Assembly (NCBI GenBank): GCA_958295815.1
Contig: OY282374.1
Span: forward strand, 2,946,856-3,010,855
Length of the DNA: 64,000 bases
Source of the DNA: Candidatus Poribacteria bacterium
Lineage (GTDB): Bacteria > Poribacteria > WGA-4E > WGA-3G
Direction: 5' to 3'
In this document: positions 41,755 to 49,587 of the stretch, piece after piece
Position numbering within the stretch: the first letter of the stretch is position 1
Layout of the letters: each line of letters begins with the position of its first letter
Program-made: the position numbers and the translations under genes
Notes under the pieces: generated by a model
What the model saw: only the letters and a program-made list of their open reading frames with translations
Told to the model about the DNA's origin: nothing
Databases searched by the model: none

Positions 41755-42636
41755 TCAATACGGCAATTCTATGGATAGCGTTGCCAAGAACTCGTCTTCT
41801 ATATGGCGGTTGTAAACACGCGCAGAGATTACGGAACCGTAGATGTTGCCGACATAGAAGATGCCGCATAGCGTACCGAGTGTCCATCCTTTTGCCGATG
41901 AAAGTCCATCCCTACTGAAGCCGTCATAAGCCTGCCAGCCTGCGACCCCGACAGTGATCAGAGACGTCAGCGCATCGCCGATCCGAAAACCTGCATAGAG
42001 TCGTCCTGCTCCGGGTAAGATTGTAGAGAGAGCACCCGCTAAAAATGGACTACGGGTCGGTAGCTGCGCCCCCGCTTCTGCATAATTATGATATACGGAC
42101 GCCTTTCCTCTGACCGTGAGCACGTCTGATCCACCCAACGTTTTAAAAACTGTACTCGCTTCAGACCACTGTTTTTGCATCAGATAAGAGATTCCGATAA
42201 GCTGCTCGGCTTCGGCATGTTGTTGTCTATCTGTTATGTGTGGCAGTGCCTCACGCAAAAACTGGACGGACTGTTCAAATTGATCCATGAGAAAATAAGT
42301 AGCACCAATCTGATAGTAGGCGCGGCTGGCAAATTGACTTTGAGGGTGCAACCGTAAAACCGTTTCAAAATTCTGGATTGCCTGTTCACTATCCCCAGCA
42401 AAACGATAACAGAGCGCGATTTTATAGCGGATCCGTTCTATGTCTGTTCCTTCTTTCGAAATAAAAAAAAGATAACGCTGATATTCACCTGCTGCGCGGC
42501 GGAAATCCCCTTGTTGATATAGGAAATCGGCGAATTTGTGGACGTTTTCGGGAGTATAGTATTCAATAGGTTCTTCGGCTGCCGTGAAGGATAGAAGTGT
42601 GGTAGTGAGTAAGATTATGAGAAGGAGTTTGTGCAT
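41755..42636 (-). CDS. Exported TPR protein with STILPGAG motif, in the YidD cluster
   Basis: About 293 residues. A signal peptide (about 1-20) is followed by four or five TPRs (VHKFADFLYQQGDFRRAAGEYQRYLFF; RIRYKIALCYRFAGDSEQAIQNFETVLRLHP) and LAGALSTILPGAGRLYAGFRIGD leading into hydrophobic segments. It is a paralogue of the protein at 23851. Located downstream of a LolA-like and a YidD gene on the same strand, which suggests envelope biogenesis. The frame is open to 42678, but that part runs into a dispersed repeat; ATG 42636 starts the signal peptide. Confidence 0.82.
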   Translation of the reverse strand: MHKLLLIILLTTTLLSFTAAEEPIEYYTPENVHKFADFLYQQGDFRRAAGEYQRYLFFISKEGTDIERIRYKIALCYRFAGDSEQAIQNFETVLRLHPQSQFASRAYYQIGATYFLMDQFEQSVQFLREALPHITDRQQHAEAEQLIGISYLMQKQWSEASTVFKTLGGSDVLTVRGKASVYHNYAEAGAQLPTRSPFLAGALSTILPGAGRLYAGFRIGDALTSLITVGVAGWQAYDGFSRDGLSSAKGWTLGTLCGIFYVGNIYGSVISARVYNRHIEDEFLATLSIELPY

Positions 42637-42652
42637 AGTGTAGTGTTTATTG

Positions 42653-42690
42653 TCAGAACCAGGATTTACAGGATTCAAGGATTTACAGGA
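42653..42690. repeat. Dispersed GGATTTACAGGA repeat, second copy
   Basis: Same unit as at 15904-15940: two GGATTTACAGGA blocks joined by TTCAA, preceded by CAGAACCA. Often found scattered between genes in this kind of genome. Confidence 0.7.
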
Positions 42691-42797
42691 TTGTAGAGCA
42701 TTGTTGAAAACTTTTCTTTGGAGAATATCGAAACATTTTCTTAAACTGCATGAAATTATACTTACCAGATGCTATAGATAACGTTAGTTCGACAATA

Positions 42798-42818
42798 GGC
42801 GAGGTTAGAAACCTCGCC
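42798..42818. repeat. Dispersed hairpin repeat, family B
   Basis: Second copy of the unit at 34963: GGCGAGGTT arm, AGA loop, AACCTCGCC arm. It lies between the TPR and YidD genes. Confidence 0.8.
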
Positions 42819-42909
42819 AGCGGCACAGGTTGTTTTGCCCCGTACTTCACATCAATAGTTATTTATGTTGCTAATTTACCATAAATCGAACTCACGTTAT
42901 AGATAAAAA

Positions 42910-43386
42910 CTATTTTAGTGTTGCATAGTCTGAAGTTGGGTCAATGTATTTACCGGTTGCCTCATCTTTGTGGTAATGCTGTGATTGTGAACCGTTGCAT
43001 CGGAGGAGTCTATCGGCAGTGAGCAATATGCCACGCACTACACCGTATTCCTGTATACACGCCATGCCGAAGCGTGAACAGGTCGGTAGGAAGTTGCATG
43101 CGGGACTGTCTTGACTGGAGATGAATTTTTGATACAGACGGATTAGTCCTGTGGCAGCGAGTTTTATTTCCGAGGTCTCCAGTGGGTTAAAGCGGCGGAT
43201 CTCTTGCGGTTTTGGTTTCGTAATCGGGTTCGCTTTACGGATGAATGTCAGATCCGTGGCTTCGTCAGCATAAACAGCGGAAACGAGGAAGATGACGGAT
43301 AAACATAATGTAATAAAAAGTGCTGGATGGACCGAGGCACGGAGACCTCGTCTAACAATCGAGAGCACTTTAGGATAATTTACCAT
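42910..43386 (-). CDS. yidD: YidD-family membrane protein insertion efficiency factor with N-terminal membrane segment
   Basis: 158 residues. The YidD domain is at about 75-140 (LAATGLIRLYQKFISSQDSPACNFLPTCSRFG; GILLTADRLLRCNG), with the conserved P-TCS-R and LLRCN cysteines. Standard YidD is 70-110 residues and has no signal sequence. Here an extra N-terminal segment (ALFITLCLSVIFLVSAVYA, about 22-40) looks like a signal peptide or anchor, so the domain may be periplasmic or tethered. It overlaps the LolA-like gene by 7 bp. YidD normally sits next to YidC/rnpA; that context is absent here. Confidence 0.88.
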   Translation of the reverse strand: MVNYPKVLSIVRRGLRASVHPALFITLCLSVIFLVSAVYADEATDLTFIRKANPITKPKPQEIRRFNPLETSEIKLAATGLIRLYQKFISSQDSPACNFLPTCSRFGMACIQEYGVVRGILLTADRLLRCNGSQSQHYHKDEATGKYIDPTSDYATLK

Positions 43387-44108
43387 TTGATTTCTTTAAC
43401 CTCTACTGATTCAGGAATGGTGAAATTTACCATTGCATTCGGCTGTTCCGGGTTCACCTGTGGATTTCTATAGACGATCTGCTCATGCTGGAGCACCTCA
43501 GATTTTTCATCGTACGTACTGGAGGTAACAGCCATTGGGATATAGTTCATGCCGACTTTGCGATGGTTCTGGTAGCGAGATCTGCCGATGATGTGTCCGT
43601 TAGGATTTTTTACCTCAGCCGAGATGAGTCGATCGTCACGCATTCCCAAGATAATGGGACCGAGTTTATCTTTCGCTTTCTCAGGTGGTGCCCAATAAGT
43701 ATAGAGTACCCTATCCACAACATCGTGTTTGTCTAAGGTATAACCGATTGCTGTCAAACCGTATTCCACCTGTGTGGATTGGATGATAGATTCGACGAAC
43801 GGGAGCGGAATCCGTCCTTCCGAGGTAAAACGGAACGCCTGTTTTTCTACAGGGTAGTAAATTTCCAGTACATTGTCCTTCACAACCATTATCTGTTTGA
43901 GCGGTTGGGTGACTTCGACGACGACCCGCGCTGTCTGGACATTGTAGTGGAGTGTACCTGCGATATGTTCGGTTTTGTTGTTTTCGGTTAATTCGCGCGT
44001 GAAGTCCAAAGAGAGGGTTTTTAATGGCGCTGCGTGGAGCGTATGACAAAGGAGAAATACCAACGAAAACGTGTTAAAAAATTGTAGACTTTTAAGGGAC
44101 TGTAGCAT
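43380..44108 (-). CDS. LolA-like outer-membrane lipoprotein-sorting protein
   Basis: 242 residues. A signal peptide (1-27) is followed by a LolA/LolB-type half-barrel: LSLDFTRELTENNKTEHIAGTLHY, PLKQIMVVKDNVLEIYYPVEKQAFRF, and a C-terminal domain FTIPESVEVKEIKW. LolA carries lipoproteins through the periplasm; LolA-like (DUF4292/DUF2092) relatives also carry other lipids. It sits between the small frameshifted protein gene and yidD with 2-bp and -7-bp spacing, so one operon. Confidence 0.78.
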   Translation of the reverse strand: MLQSLKSLQFFNTFSLVFLLCHTLHAAPLKTLSLDFTRELTENNKTEHIAGTLHYNVQTARVVVEVTQPLKQIMVVKDNVLEIYYPVEKQAFRFTSEGRIPLPFVESIIQSTQVEYGLTAIGYTLDKHDVVDRVLYTYWAPPEKAKDKLGPIILGMRDDRLISAEVKNPNGHIIGRSRYQNHRKVGMNYIPMAVTSSTYDEKSEVLQHEQIVYRNPQVNPEQPNAMVNFTIPESVEVKEIKW

Positions 44109-44110
44109 GC

Positions 44111-44639
44111 TTAATTGGACTCACTGATTGCTGTAACTACACCTAAACTAATAAGACCTACAACAGTACAACCTGTAATGACAACACCTCCGCTCACACA
44201 ACCTGCTGTTGACCAGAGTACCTGCTGTTTTCCTCTCTCATTTTTGTACGTCTCCGAATAAGCATTGACATATTCCGCTGATTTTCCAATTAACCGTCCG
44301 GCAGGTGGATTGGGTTGATAGAAATAGGTTCCAACGAGACCTGCTGGAGGCAGAAGACAACTATACCCATTAGGCAAAGGTACAAATACGAGTCCAAGAA
44401 AGTAGACAACCCGTACCAAACCATAGAGGTATGCTAACATCTTTGTTAGCATCCGCTGCTGCATCAATGACAGCCTGTCCCTCCACCGAATTTTGCTGAG
44501 CAACAACGACAACAGGCAAGCTGAAGGTTAAAACTGCCATGAAAAAGGCAAGGACATGAAATGTTAGGTTAGTTTCACTTTTATTTTTCCTTAACAGAAT
44601 TATACATTTGAATCGCACCTTACTGATGCAAAAGCCCAA
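44111..44639 (-). pseudogene. Frameshifted small membrane protein gene (PPA.RLIGKSAEYV family)
   Basis: Two overlapping frames together make one sensible protein. The first (from 44639) gives a signal-peptide-like segment FMAVLTFSLPVVVVAQQ and DAAADANKDVSIPLWFGTGCLL, then hits a stop. The second carries the continuation LVGTYFYQPNPPAGRLIGKSAEYVNAYSETYKNERGKQQ and a hydrophobic tail with GCVSGGVVITGC. They join by a one-base shift in the TTTCTT stretch near 44397-44405. The gene is therefore either broken by an extra base, a sequence error, or a programmed shift. The start codon is uncertain (TTG at 44639 possible). Function unknown; first gene of the LolA-like/YidD cluster. Confidence 0.62.
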
Positions 44640-44675
44640 TTTTCGTGCACAGCAGGAACGGCTTCGTTTTCAATA

Positions 44676-45443
44676 TCAATTAGGCATCGCGAGTTTTAAC
44701 CGATTCCTAACTGCTTGACGCACTTCATGGCAGATGTGCATGGCATGTTGTGTATTACCAGGGGTTGCCGAATCTCCCGGATAGCGAGACTCGACTGCAT
44801 ACGCTGTGATTATCTTAAAGTCAGGCTGCCAGTGCTCCCAAGCGGGTAGTGTCGGGACAATCAGTTCCAGTAATTCTTCAAGGTTGTGCGTTTTTGAAAA
44901 ACGGATATTTGCCTCTTGCAGCCATGCTTTTAGATATTTTTCAATAGACTGTTGTGCATGAAAACAGATAGAGTTATGGAGCGGATTTGGTGATTGTTGA
45001 AGCCACCGTGCTGCATTATAATCTTCTTCAGCCTTCTGTATCCATTCCAACGTCAGTGGATTCATGCAGTCCTTTTCCTTATTGAGGGATTTCGGTGTAT
45101 CGCGTTGATCTTTAAGATGGCAGTACGTATCAGATTCGTGTAGTGGCACCCCTTTTTCAGTGATCTCTCGAAGAAACCAATCGTTATACGAAACTCTATG
45201 AGCAATATCTTCCGGAGAACGTACGAGCAGGTCCATACTAAAGCGGTACGGAATACGTTGCCGAATTTCAATAGCTTTAGGGATAAATTCCGATTTCGGA
45301 ATCGGCATCACGACGAGCAAATCTACATCCGAATCTTCAGTCGGAGTACCATACGCATAGGAACCAAAAAGAATGACTTGTAGCGGCGCAAATTCGCGCA
45401 CAATGTCATCACATGTGGCTTGAATCTCTTGTCGGGTAACCAT
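44676..45443 (-). CDS. Fused MNT nucleotidyltransferase and HEPN-domain protein
   Basis: About 255 residues. The N-terminal MNT domain carries LFGSYAYGTPTEDSDVDLLVV (GSxxxG and the DxD metal pair). The C-terminal half starts MNPLTLEWIQKAEEDYNAARWL, the usual start of HEPN proteins, and contains CFHAQQSIEKYLKAWL and RFSKTH (R-x4-H), the HEPN RNase motif. In HepT/MntA toxin-antitoxin pairs these are separate genes and MNT adenylylates HEPN; here they are one polypeptide. An internal AAGGA lies just before the Met of the HEPN half (codon at 45063), so a free HEPN product could also be made. The start at 45443 has a perfect AAGGAGG and promoter. Not interrupted by the neighbouring IS. Confidence 0.85.
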   Translation of the reverse strand: MVTRQEIQATCDDIVREFAPLQVILFGSYAYGTPTEDSDVDLLVVMPIPKSEFIPKAIEIRQRIPYRFSMDLLVRSPEDIAHRVSYNDWFLREITEKGVPLHESDTYCHLKDQRDTPKSLNKEKDCMNPLTLEWIQKAEEDYNAARWLQQSPNPLHNSICFHAQQSIEKYLKAWLQEANIRFSKTHNLEELLELIVPTLPAWEHWQPDFKIITAYAVESRYPGDSATPGNTQHAMHICHEVRQAVRNRLKLAMPN

Positions 45444-45463
45444 GCAAGCCTCCTTATAATTGA

Positions 45464-45492
45464 AGTATAACACAACTCGTAGCGGTTGTCAA
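45464..45492 (-). promoter_or_regulatory. Sigma70-type promoter for the MNT-HEPN gene
   Basis: On the minus strand: TTGACA (45487-45492), 17-base spacer, TATACT (45464-45469), 20 bases from the ATG. The IS left end begins 8 bp beyond the -35 box. Confidence 0.8.
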
Positions 45493-45500
45493 GACACCAC

Positions 45501-46832
45501 AGGGTCATTTAGTTTTAAGTTTTTGTTTGGGGAAGGTATGTTTCTATGTACGCATGTATGACGTGAGTTTTCACGCCATACATGCTATACTTCACCTTAA
45601 AAATCCACTACAACCTTTGAGGTGAAGACCATGACGAGAAAACCCTCTCGCCACTTGCTTGACATGTTAGCATTAGTGCCAGACCCACGCAAGGAAAAAG
45701 GCAAGCGACACCCACTGAAGGCGATCCTCGCACTCGCCATCATTGCGATAATGTCTGGATATCGCAGTTATGCAGCTATTGCTGAATATGGACGGACGTA
45801 TAAGATGTTGAGAAAAGCCTTGGGTTTTACATACAAGCAGACGCCTTGTGCTGCGACGCTCTACAATCTTTTTCATAGATTAGATGTCAATGCCTTAGAA
45901 GAGACCCTAACCCAATGGGTCGTCGCTGCGCTTGAGGACTTGGGTTGGGGGAGTCAAGGTGGTCTAACGGCAGTCGCTATAGATGGCAAAACCTTGCGTG
46001 GGAGTCGCAAACAAGGTGCGAAGATAACACACTTGATGTCTGTTGTTTCGCATCAACTCGGTGTTACCTTGACGCAAAAAGCAATGTCTGAGAAGACCCA
46101 TGAACTCCCTGTCTCCCTTGAGATTCTGAAAGTTTTTGATGTCTCTGAAAAGGTTGTGACAGCCGATGCCTTGTTGACGCAACGCAAGTTCTGTGAATCG
46201 GTTTTAGCGTCGGGAGGCGATTACGTCTTACCCGTCAAGGCGAATCAGAAAGAGATGTTTCAGGCAATCCAACGTTTATTTCAACCGCCTCCCGACGCTA
46301 AAACCTTTCAAACCGCATATCAACGCCTTCAGGCAGAACATCGAGATTGGCAGGAAACTCTCGACAGCGTTGAAACTCTTGATAAAGCCCATGGACGCAT
46401 TGAGATGCGTCGGTTGACTGCCAGCACCGCCCTGAATACTTATCTCCAATGGCCCGGGGTCGCACAAGTCTTTGAATATACATATCAGCGGAAGCACCCA
46501 CGGACGGGGGAAACATCAAGTCAGACGCAATATGGCATCACCAGTCTTGAAAGTCATCTCGCTTCTGCGTCTGACTTGATGACATTACGCCGTGGGCATT
46601 GGGCTATAGAGAATAAGTCGCATTGGCTCCGGGATGTCGTCTTGGGTGAAGATCTTTCTCAAGTTCGCTGTGGAGGCATCCCAGCAGTCATGGCGGCGTT
46701 GCGGAACACGACTTTATCTATATTGCGTTTAGCAGGATATAAAGCTATCACATCAACCATGCGCTATTTTGCCGCACATCCTAAACAGCCATTGACTTTA
46801 CTAAAAAATAATTTTTAAAACTAAATGACCCT
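45501..46832 (+). mobile_element. ISAs1-family insertion sequence
   Basis: Perfect 18-bp terminal inverted repeats begin AGGGTCATTTAGTTTTAA (45501-45518; complement at 46815-46832) and bracket one transposase gene, 1332 bp in total. No flanking target duplication is evident (left flank GACACCAC, right flank AATCTATT), so it may be old or have lost it. It lies directly upstream of the MNT-HEPN promoter, which remains intact. Confidence 0.9.
45631..46818 (+). CDS. ISAs1-family transposase
   Basis: About 395 residues. An N-terminal DDE_Tnp_1-associated domain (LLDMLALVPDPRKEKGKRHPLKAILALAI) is followed by the DDE core: first Asp in TAVAIDGKTLRGS, second in VVTADALLTQ, and the Glu in GHWAIENKSHWLRD. 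All are present, so the enzyme may be active. ATG 45631 with GAGGTG 8 bases upstream is preferred over a GTG at 45622. The frame ends 14 bp before the outer edge of the right inverted repeat. Confidence 0.95.
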   Translation: MTRKPSRHLLDMLALVPDPRKEKGKRHPLKAILALAIIAIMSGYRSYAAIAEYGRTYKMLRKALGFTYKQTPCAATLYNLFHRLDVNALEETLTQWVVAALEDLGWGSQGGLTAVAIDGKTLRGSRKQGAKITHLMSVVSHQLGVTLTQKAMSEKTHELPVSLEILKVFDVSEKVVTADALLTQRKFCESVLASGGDYVLPVKANQKEMFQAIQRLFQPPPDAKTFQTAYQRLQAEHRDWQETLDSVETLDKAHGRIEMRRLTASTALNTYLQWPGVAQVFEYTYQRKHPRTGETSSQTQYGITSLESHLASASDLMTLRRGHWAIENKSHWLRDVVLGEDLSQVRCGGIPAVMAALRNTTLSILRLAGYKAITSTMRYFAAHPKQPLTLLKNNF

Positions 46833-46844
46833 AATCTATTCTGT

Positions 46845-46953
46845 TGGGGCTATTCAGTTTTCCAAATTTACATCTGGATGCCCGAACTTGTTCGGGCATC
46901 CATCAATAGGAGTCCTTCACAAAAGTGCCTTGTTTCTTAAACTGAATGACCCT
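46845..46953. mobile_element. Short non-autonomous element (MITE) with ends like the ISAs1 repeats
   Basis: About 109 bp with inverted ends. The left reads GGGGCTATTCAGTTTT and the right, complemented, AGGGTCATTCAGTTTAAG, both close to the IS terminal repeat. The interior holds a perfect palindrome with 11-bp arms (46876-46901, arm GGATGCCCGAA, loop CTTG). It has no coding capacity. Related end sequences appear at 20316-20332 and, inverted, at about 58973-58990. Confidence 0.65.
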
Positions 46954-46960
46954 AATGTTC

Positions 46961-47569
46961 CTATAGTGGTTTGACTTTAAGGTTTCTACACCAGATTTTC
47001 CCACCGTGATCTTGAATACCGATATGTCCGCTTCGAGGGAAGTCTTTGAGGGCAATGCCGAACTTGTTCCTGCTACCATCGGGGTTTTGATGCGGTGTAT
47101 CCCATTCGTCTAAATCCGCCCGAACGATCTCTTCGCCATTAAGCGTCACAGCAATAATACTTCCATCGCACGTGATGATCATTTCGTTCCATTCACCAGC
47201 GGGATTACAAGTGTTCCGGGTTGGTCCGAGGGCATCATAGAGTGCGCCACAGTCGTGGCTATCCGTCGGTTCTTTACCGTGTGTATCTAAAATCTGGATT
47301 TCGAGTCCGCTCTGAACGGCGTCCTCAAGATCCGCCCATCGGACGAAAATGCCGCTATTGACTTTCGGTTCAGTTTTGTACTCAAGGGACAGCACGAAGT
47401 TATCGTAATGTTGTTCGGTATAGAGGTATTTTCCGCCCTGAACGGTGCAGAGGATATTACCGTCATCAATAATCCATCCTTCGGCGTCTCCAGTGGCTCC
47501 CCAGCCATTAAGCGTCTCGCCATCAAAGATAGATATCCAACCTTCAGTTTTTTCTTTTTCTGTTAGCAT
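46961..47569 (-). CDS. DUF1080 (3-keto-disaccharide hydrolase-type) protein
   Basis: A 202-residue concanavalin A-like jelly-roll of the DUF1080 family. It opens EGWISIFDGETLNGWGATGDAEGWIIDDGNILC, has the NSGIFVRW motif, LEIQILDTHG, NTCNPAGEWNEMIITCDG and closes FPRSGHIGIQDHGGKIWCRNLKVKPL. Family members act on or bind keto-sugars and other glycans, some as secreted enzymes; this one has no signal peptide and may be cytoplasmic. A strong SD (AAAGGAG) precedes the ATG. It lies 57 bp after the phosphonoacetate-hydrolase-like gene on the same strand. Confidence 0.9.
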   Translation of the reverse strand: MLTEKEKTEGWISIFDGETLNGWGATGDAEGWIIDDGNILCTVQGGKYLYTEQHYDNFVLSLEYKTEPKVNSGIFVRWADLEDAVQSGLEIQILDTHGKEPTDSHDCGALYDALGPTRNTCNPAGEWNEMIITCDGSIIAVTLNGEEIVRADLDEWDTPHQNPDGSRNKFGIALKDFPRSGHIGIQDHGGKIWCRNLKVKPL

Positions 47570-47626
47570 AATTTCTCCTTTTGTAGCTGCATAGGACAGT
47601 TATCAAGCAGAGATTGCATGAAGTTC

Positions 47627-48736
47627 CTAACGCAGACTCTCTAAGAATAGTCTTCCAATATCGACATTGTATTTAAAATCTGTTGCCGTCCAAGGGCTGT
47701 TATAGCCAATGATCGGCACGTAACTTTCGTGGCGCGAACCGTGTGAACGCACAGCGGCTGACTCTACCGACACTTCCAACTCACCGAAAACAGTCGTTTT
47801 ATCTGCTAACACGAAGATGTCGCCAATCCGTTCACGATGGAGTCGAAATGTGCGTGCAGCATCTTCCGCAGAATATGCCTCTTCAACGCCAGGTGTGTCC
47901 AAGAGTGTCTCAATTGCTTTTGGGGGGTCAGTGCTGTTTTCCAAAAACACGTATGCGGCACCACCCAAGTTGCTGTGATGCGCAACGTAACGGTCCTTAA
48001 TAATCGGGATAGAACTCGCAGGAATACTGTGATCCGTCAACACGCGTCCTGGGTCAAGCGCAGTCGTTTTCTCTAACATCCCGTGGTCTGCCGTGATATA
48101 AATCTCACGTTCTGGGTCATCGTCAATAATATCTCCGATGATGCTGTCCAGTTCTGCGAGATGCTGTTGAGACAAATCAGCATCGGGCGCGTATTTGTGT
48201 TGGACCCAGTCTGTTGTTGAGCAATAGACGAGTTCTGGATCGTGTGTACGTAGGGTCTCCCGGACGGCACGAAGTAACCACCAGTTAATTTCAACCGAAT
48301 ATATCGGTTCGATAGGTCCAACAGTTTGAATGTATTCAGGTGGAGGGGCTTCGGCGGCGATGGCAATATCGGCACCGGTTTCCAACATTCGTAGAAGCTT
48401 TTTCTTTGTTACAAACAAGGCGGTTTTATCAGCGAATTTGGTGGCTTTTGCTATTTCAAACAGCGTTGGTGAAAGCAAAAAACGGTTGTCCTCAACAAAT
48501 TCACCTTTGCCAGTTGCTCTGTCTACGTGGTAATTCGTCGTGATTCCGTGCGTTTCCGGAAATGTTCCGGTGGCAATACTCACATTGTTAACATTCGTGA
48601 CGGACGGAATGACGGCATCGGCGTGCTTATAGAAACCGGCGTCTGCCAATTTTCGGATGTTTGGGATGTCGCTTGCGGCGAGGTAGTCGTGGCTGCCCGC
48701 GTCAATACAGAGAATGAATACTTTGCGTCTTTTCAC
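47627..48736 (-). CDS. Alkaline-phosphatase-superfamily hydrolase, phosphonoacetate hydrolase-like
   Basis: 369 residues with the AP-superfamily core: metal Asp in FILCIDAGSHDYL (D12), nucleophile VTNVNNVSIATGTFPETHGI (Thr47, with the VTNxNN pattern of phosphonoacetate hydrolase PhnA/NPPs), TDWVQHKYAPD and ITADHGML for the second metal site, and a late HGSRHESYVP His ligand. It resembles phosphonoacetate hydrolases more than sulfatases, but the Lys/Thr residues that fix substrate specificity cannot be checked by eye. The start is a GTG. No phosphonate transport genes are nearby, so the name is tentative. Confidence 0.78.
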   Translation of the reverse strand: MKRRKVFILCIDAGSHDYLAASDIPNIRKLADAGFYKHADAVIPSVTNVNNVSIATGTFPETHGITTNYHVDRATGKGEFVEDNRFLLSPTLFEIAKATKFADKTALFVTKKKLLRMLETGADIAIAAEAPPPEYIQTVGPIEPIYSVEINWWLLRAVRETLRTHDPELVYCSTTDWVQHKYAPDADLSQQHLAELDSIIGDIIDDDPEREIYITADHGMLEKTTALDPGRVLTDHSIPASSIPIIKDRYVAHHSNLGGAAYVFLENSTDPPKAIETLLDTPGVEEAYSAEDAARTFRLHRERIGDIFVLADKTTVFGELEVSVESAAVRSHGSRHESYVPIIGYNSPWTATDFKYNVDIGRLFLESLR

Positions 48737-48857
48737 GCTGCGTGTGTTGCTCCATTGTCAGGTGTTCTGATATTTAAAACATGCCTATTTGTGAAGGAAA
48801 TTGTAGCAGCTCCCCACTCTAATTGCAACATTTTTTCTTACATTCTGGGATTTTGGA

Positions 48858-48886
48858 TTGTTATTCCGACAGAGATATGCTATAAT
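48858..48886 (+). promoter_or_regulatory. Sigma70-type promoter with extended -10
   Basis: TTGTTA (48858-48863), 17-base spacer ending TGC, and TATAAT (48881-48886). It lies 33 bases before the HEAT/TPR ATG. Confidence 0.75.
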
Positions 48887-48918
48887 TAACTTAAACTCGG
48901 CAAGAGCGAGGTCTGACT

Positions 48919-49578
48919 ATGTATAGGAGCAACGGATTTTCTGAATTGGCGAAACTGATGTTCAAAAATTCGGGAGACGAGGAAAAAATCAAGCAACTTC
49001 TGATTGCTAACTATTCAGAAGCAGATCTGATAGCCTATCTTCATACCAAAGACCCGCTGCTAAGCCGCTCTGCAGGGTCTGCTCTCCGGTTAGTTGGTAG
49101 CCCAGAAGTGATTCCAGAGCTCGTAGAAGCTCTCAAGAACAACGACCATGGAACGCGCTTTAATGCTGAATACGCATTGTGGGAAATCTGGTCACATTCC
49201 GGGGATGATGCCGTTGATACAATGCTTGCCGATGGGAAAGATTTACTCAAAAATGAAGCGTATCAACAAGCAGTCGAGCTTTTCACCACAGTAATTGAGG
49301 CAGATCCGAATTTTGCTGAGGGCTATAACCAACGTGCCATCGCTTATTTTCTGCTTGAAGAATGGAGTAAGGCGATCCGTGATTGCAAACAGACTATCGC
49401 ACTTAATCCCTATCATTTCGGCGCGTTCGCGGGAATGGGACATGTGTATGTTAGACTCGGTAATATTGAAGAAGCGATTGACGCATATAAGCAGGCGTTG
49501 GTTATTAACCCAAACCTTATCTCTATTGCTGAGGCAGTTTTGCGACTCCACAGCCAGACTGAAACCGAAGGTGAATAA
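48919..49578 (+). CDS. HEAT-repeat plus TPR protein
   Basis: 219 residues. The N-terminal half has a HEAT-like pair (LLSRSAGSALRLVGSPEVIPELVEAL; DHGTRFNAEYALWEIWSHSG). The C-terminal half has three TPRs (LLKNEAYQQAVELFTTVIEADPNFAEGYNQRAIAYFLLEEWSKAIRDCKQTIALNP; AFAGMGHVYVRLGNIEEAIDAYKQALVINP). No signal peptide, cytoplasmic scaffold. It is followed 9 bp later by a membrane protein gene and then glmM, all on one strand, perhaps one unit. Function not predictable. Confidence 0.85.
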   Translation: MYRSNGFSELAKLMFKNSGDEEKIKQLLIANYSEADLIAYLHTKDPLLSRSAGSALRLVGSPEVIPELVEALKNNDHGTRFNAEYALWEIWSHSGDDAVDTMLADGKDLLKNEAYQQAVELFTTVIEADPNFAEGYNQRAIAYFLLEEWSKAIRDCKQTIALNPYHFGAFAGMGHVYVRLGNIEEAIDAYKQALVINPNLISIAEAVLRLHSQTETEGE

Positions 49579-49587
49579 AGTCAGTTT

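Noticed and set aside
45493..46840. Target-site duplication flanking the IS element
   Set aside because: The 8-10 bases on each side do not match, so no duplication is claimed.
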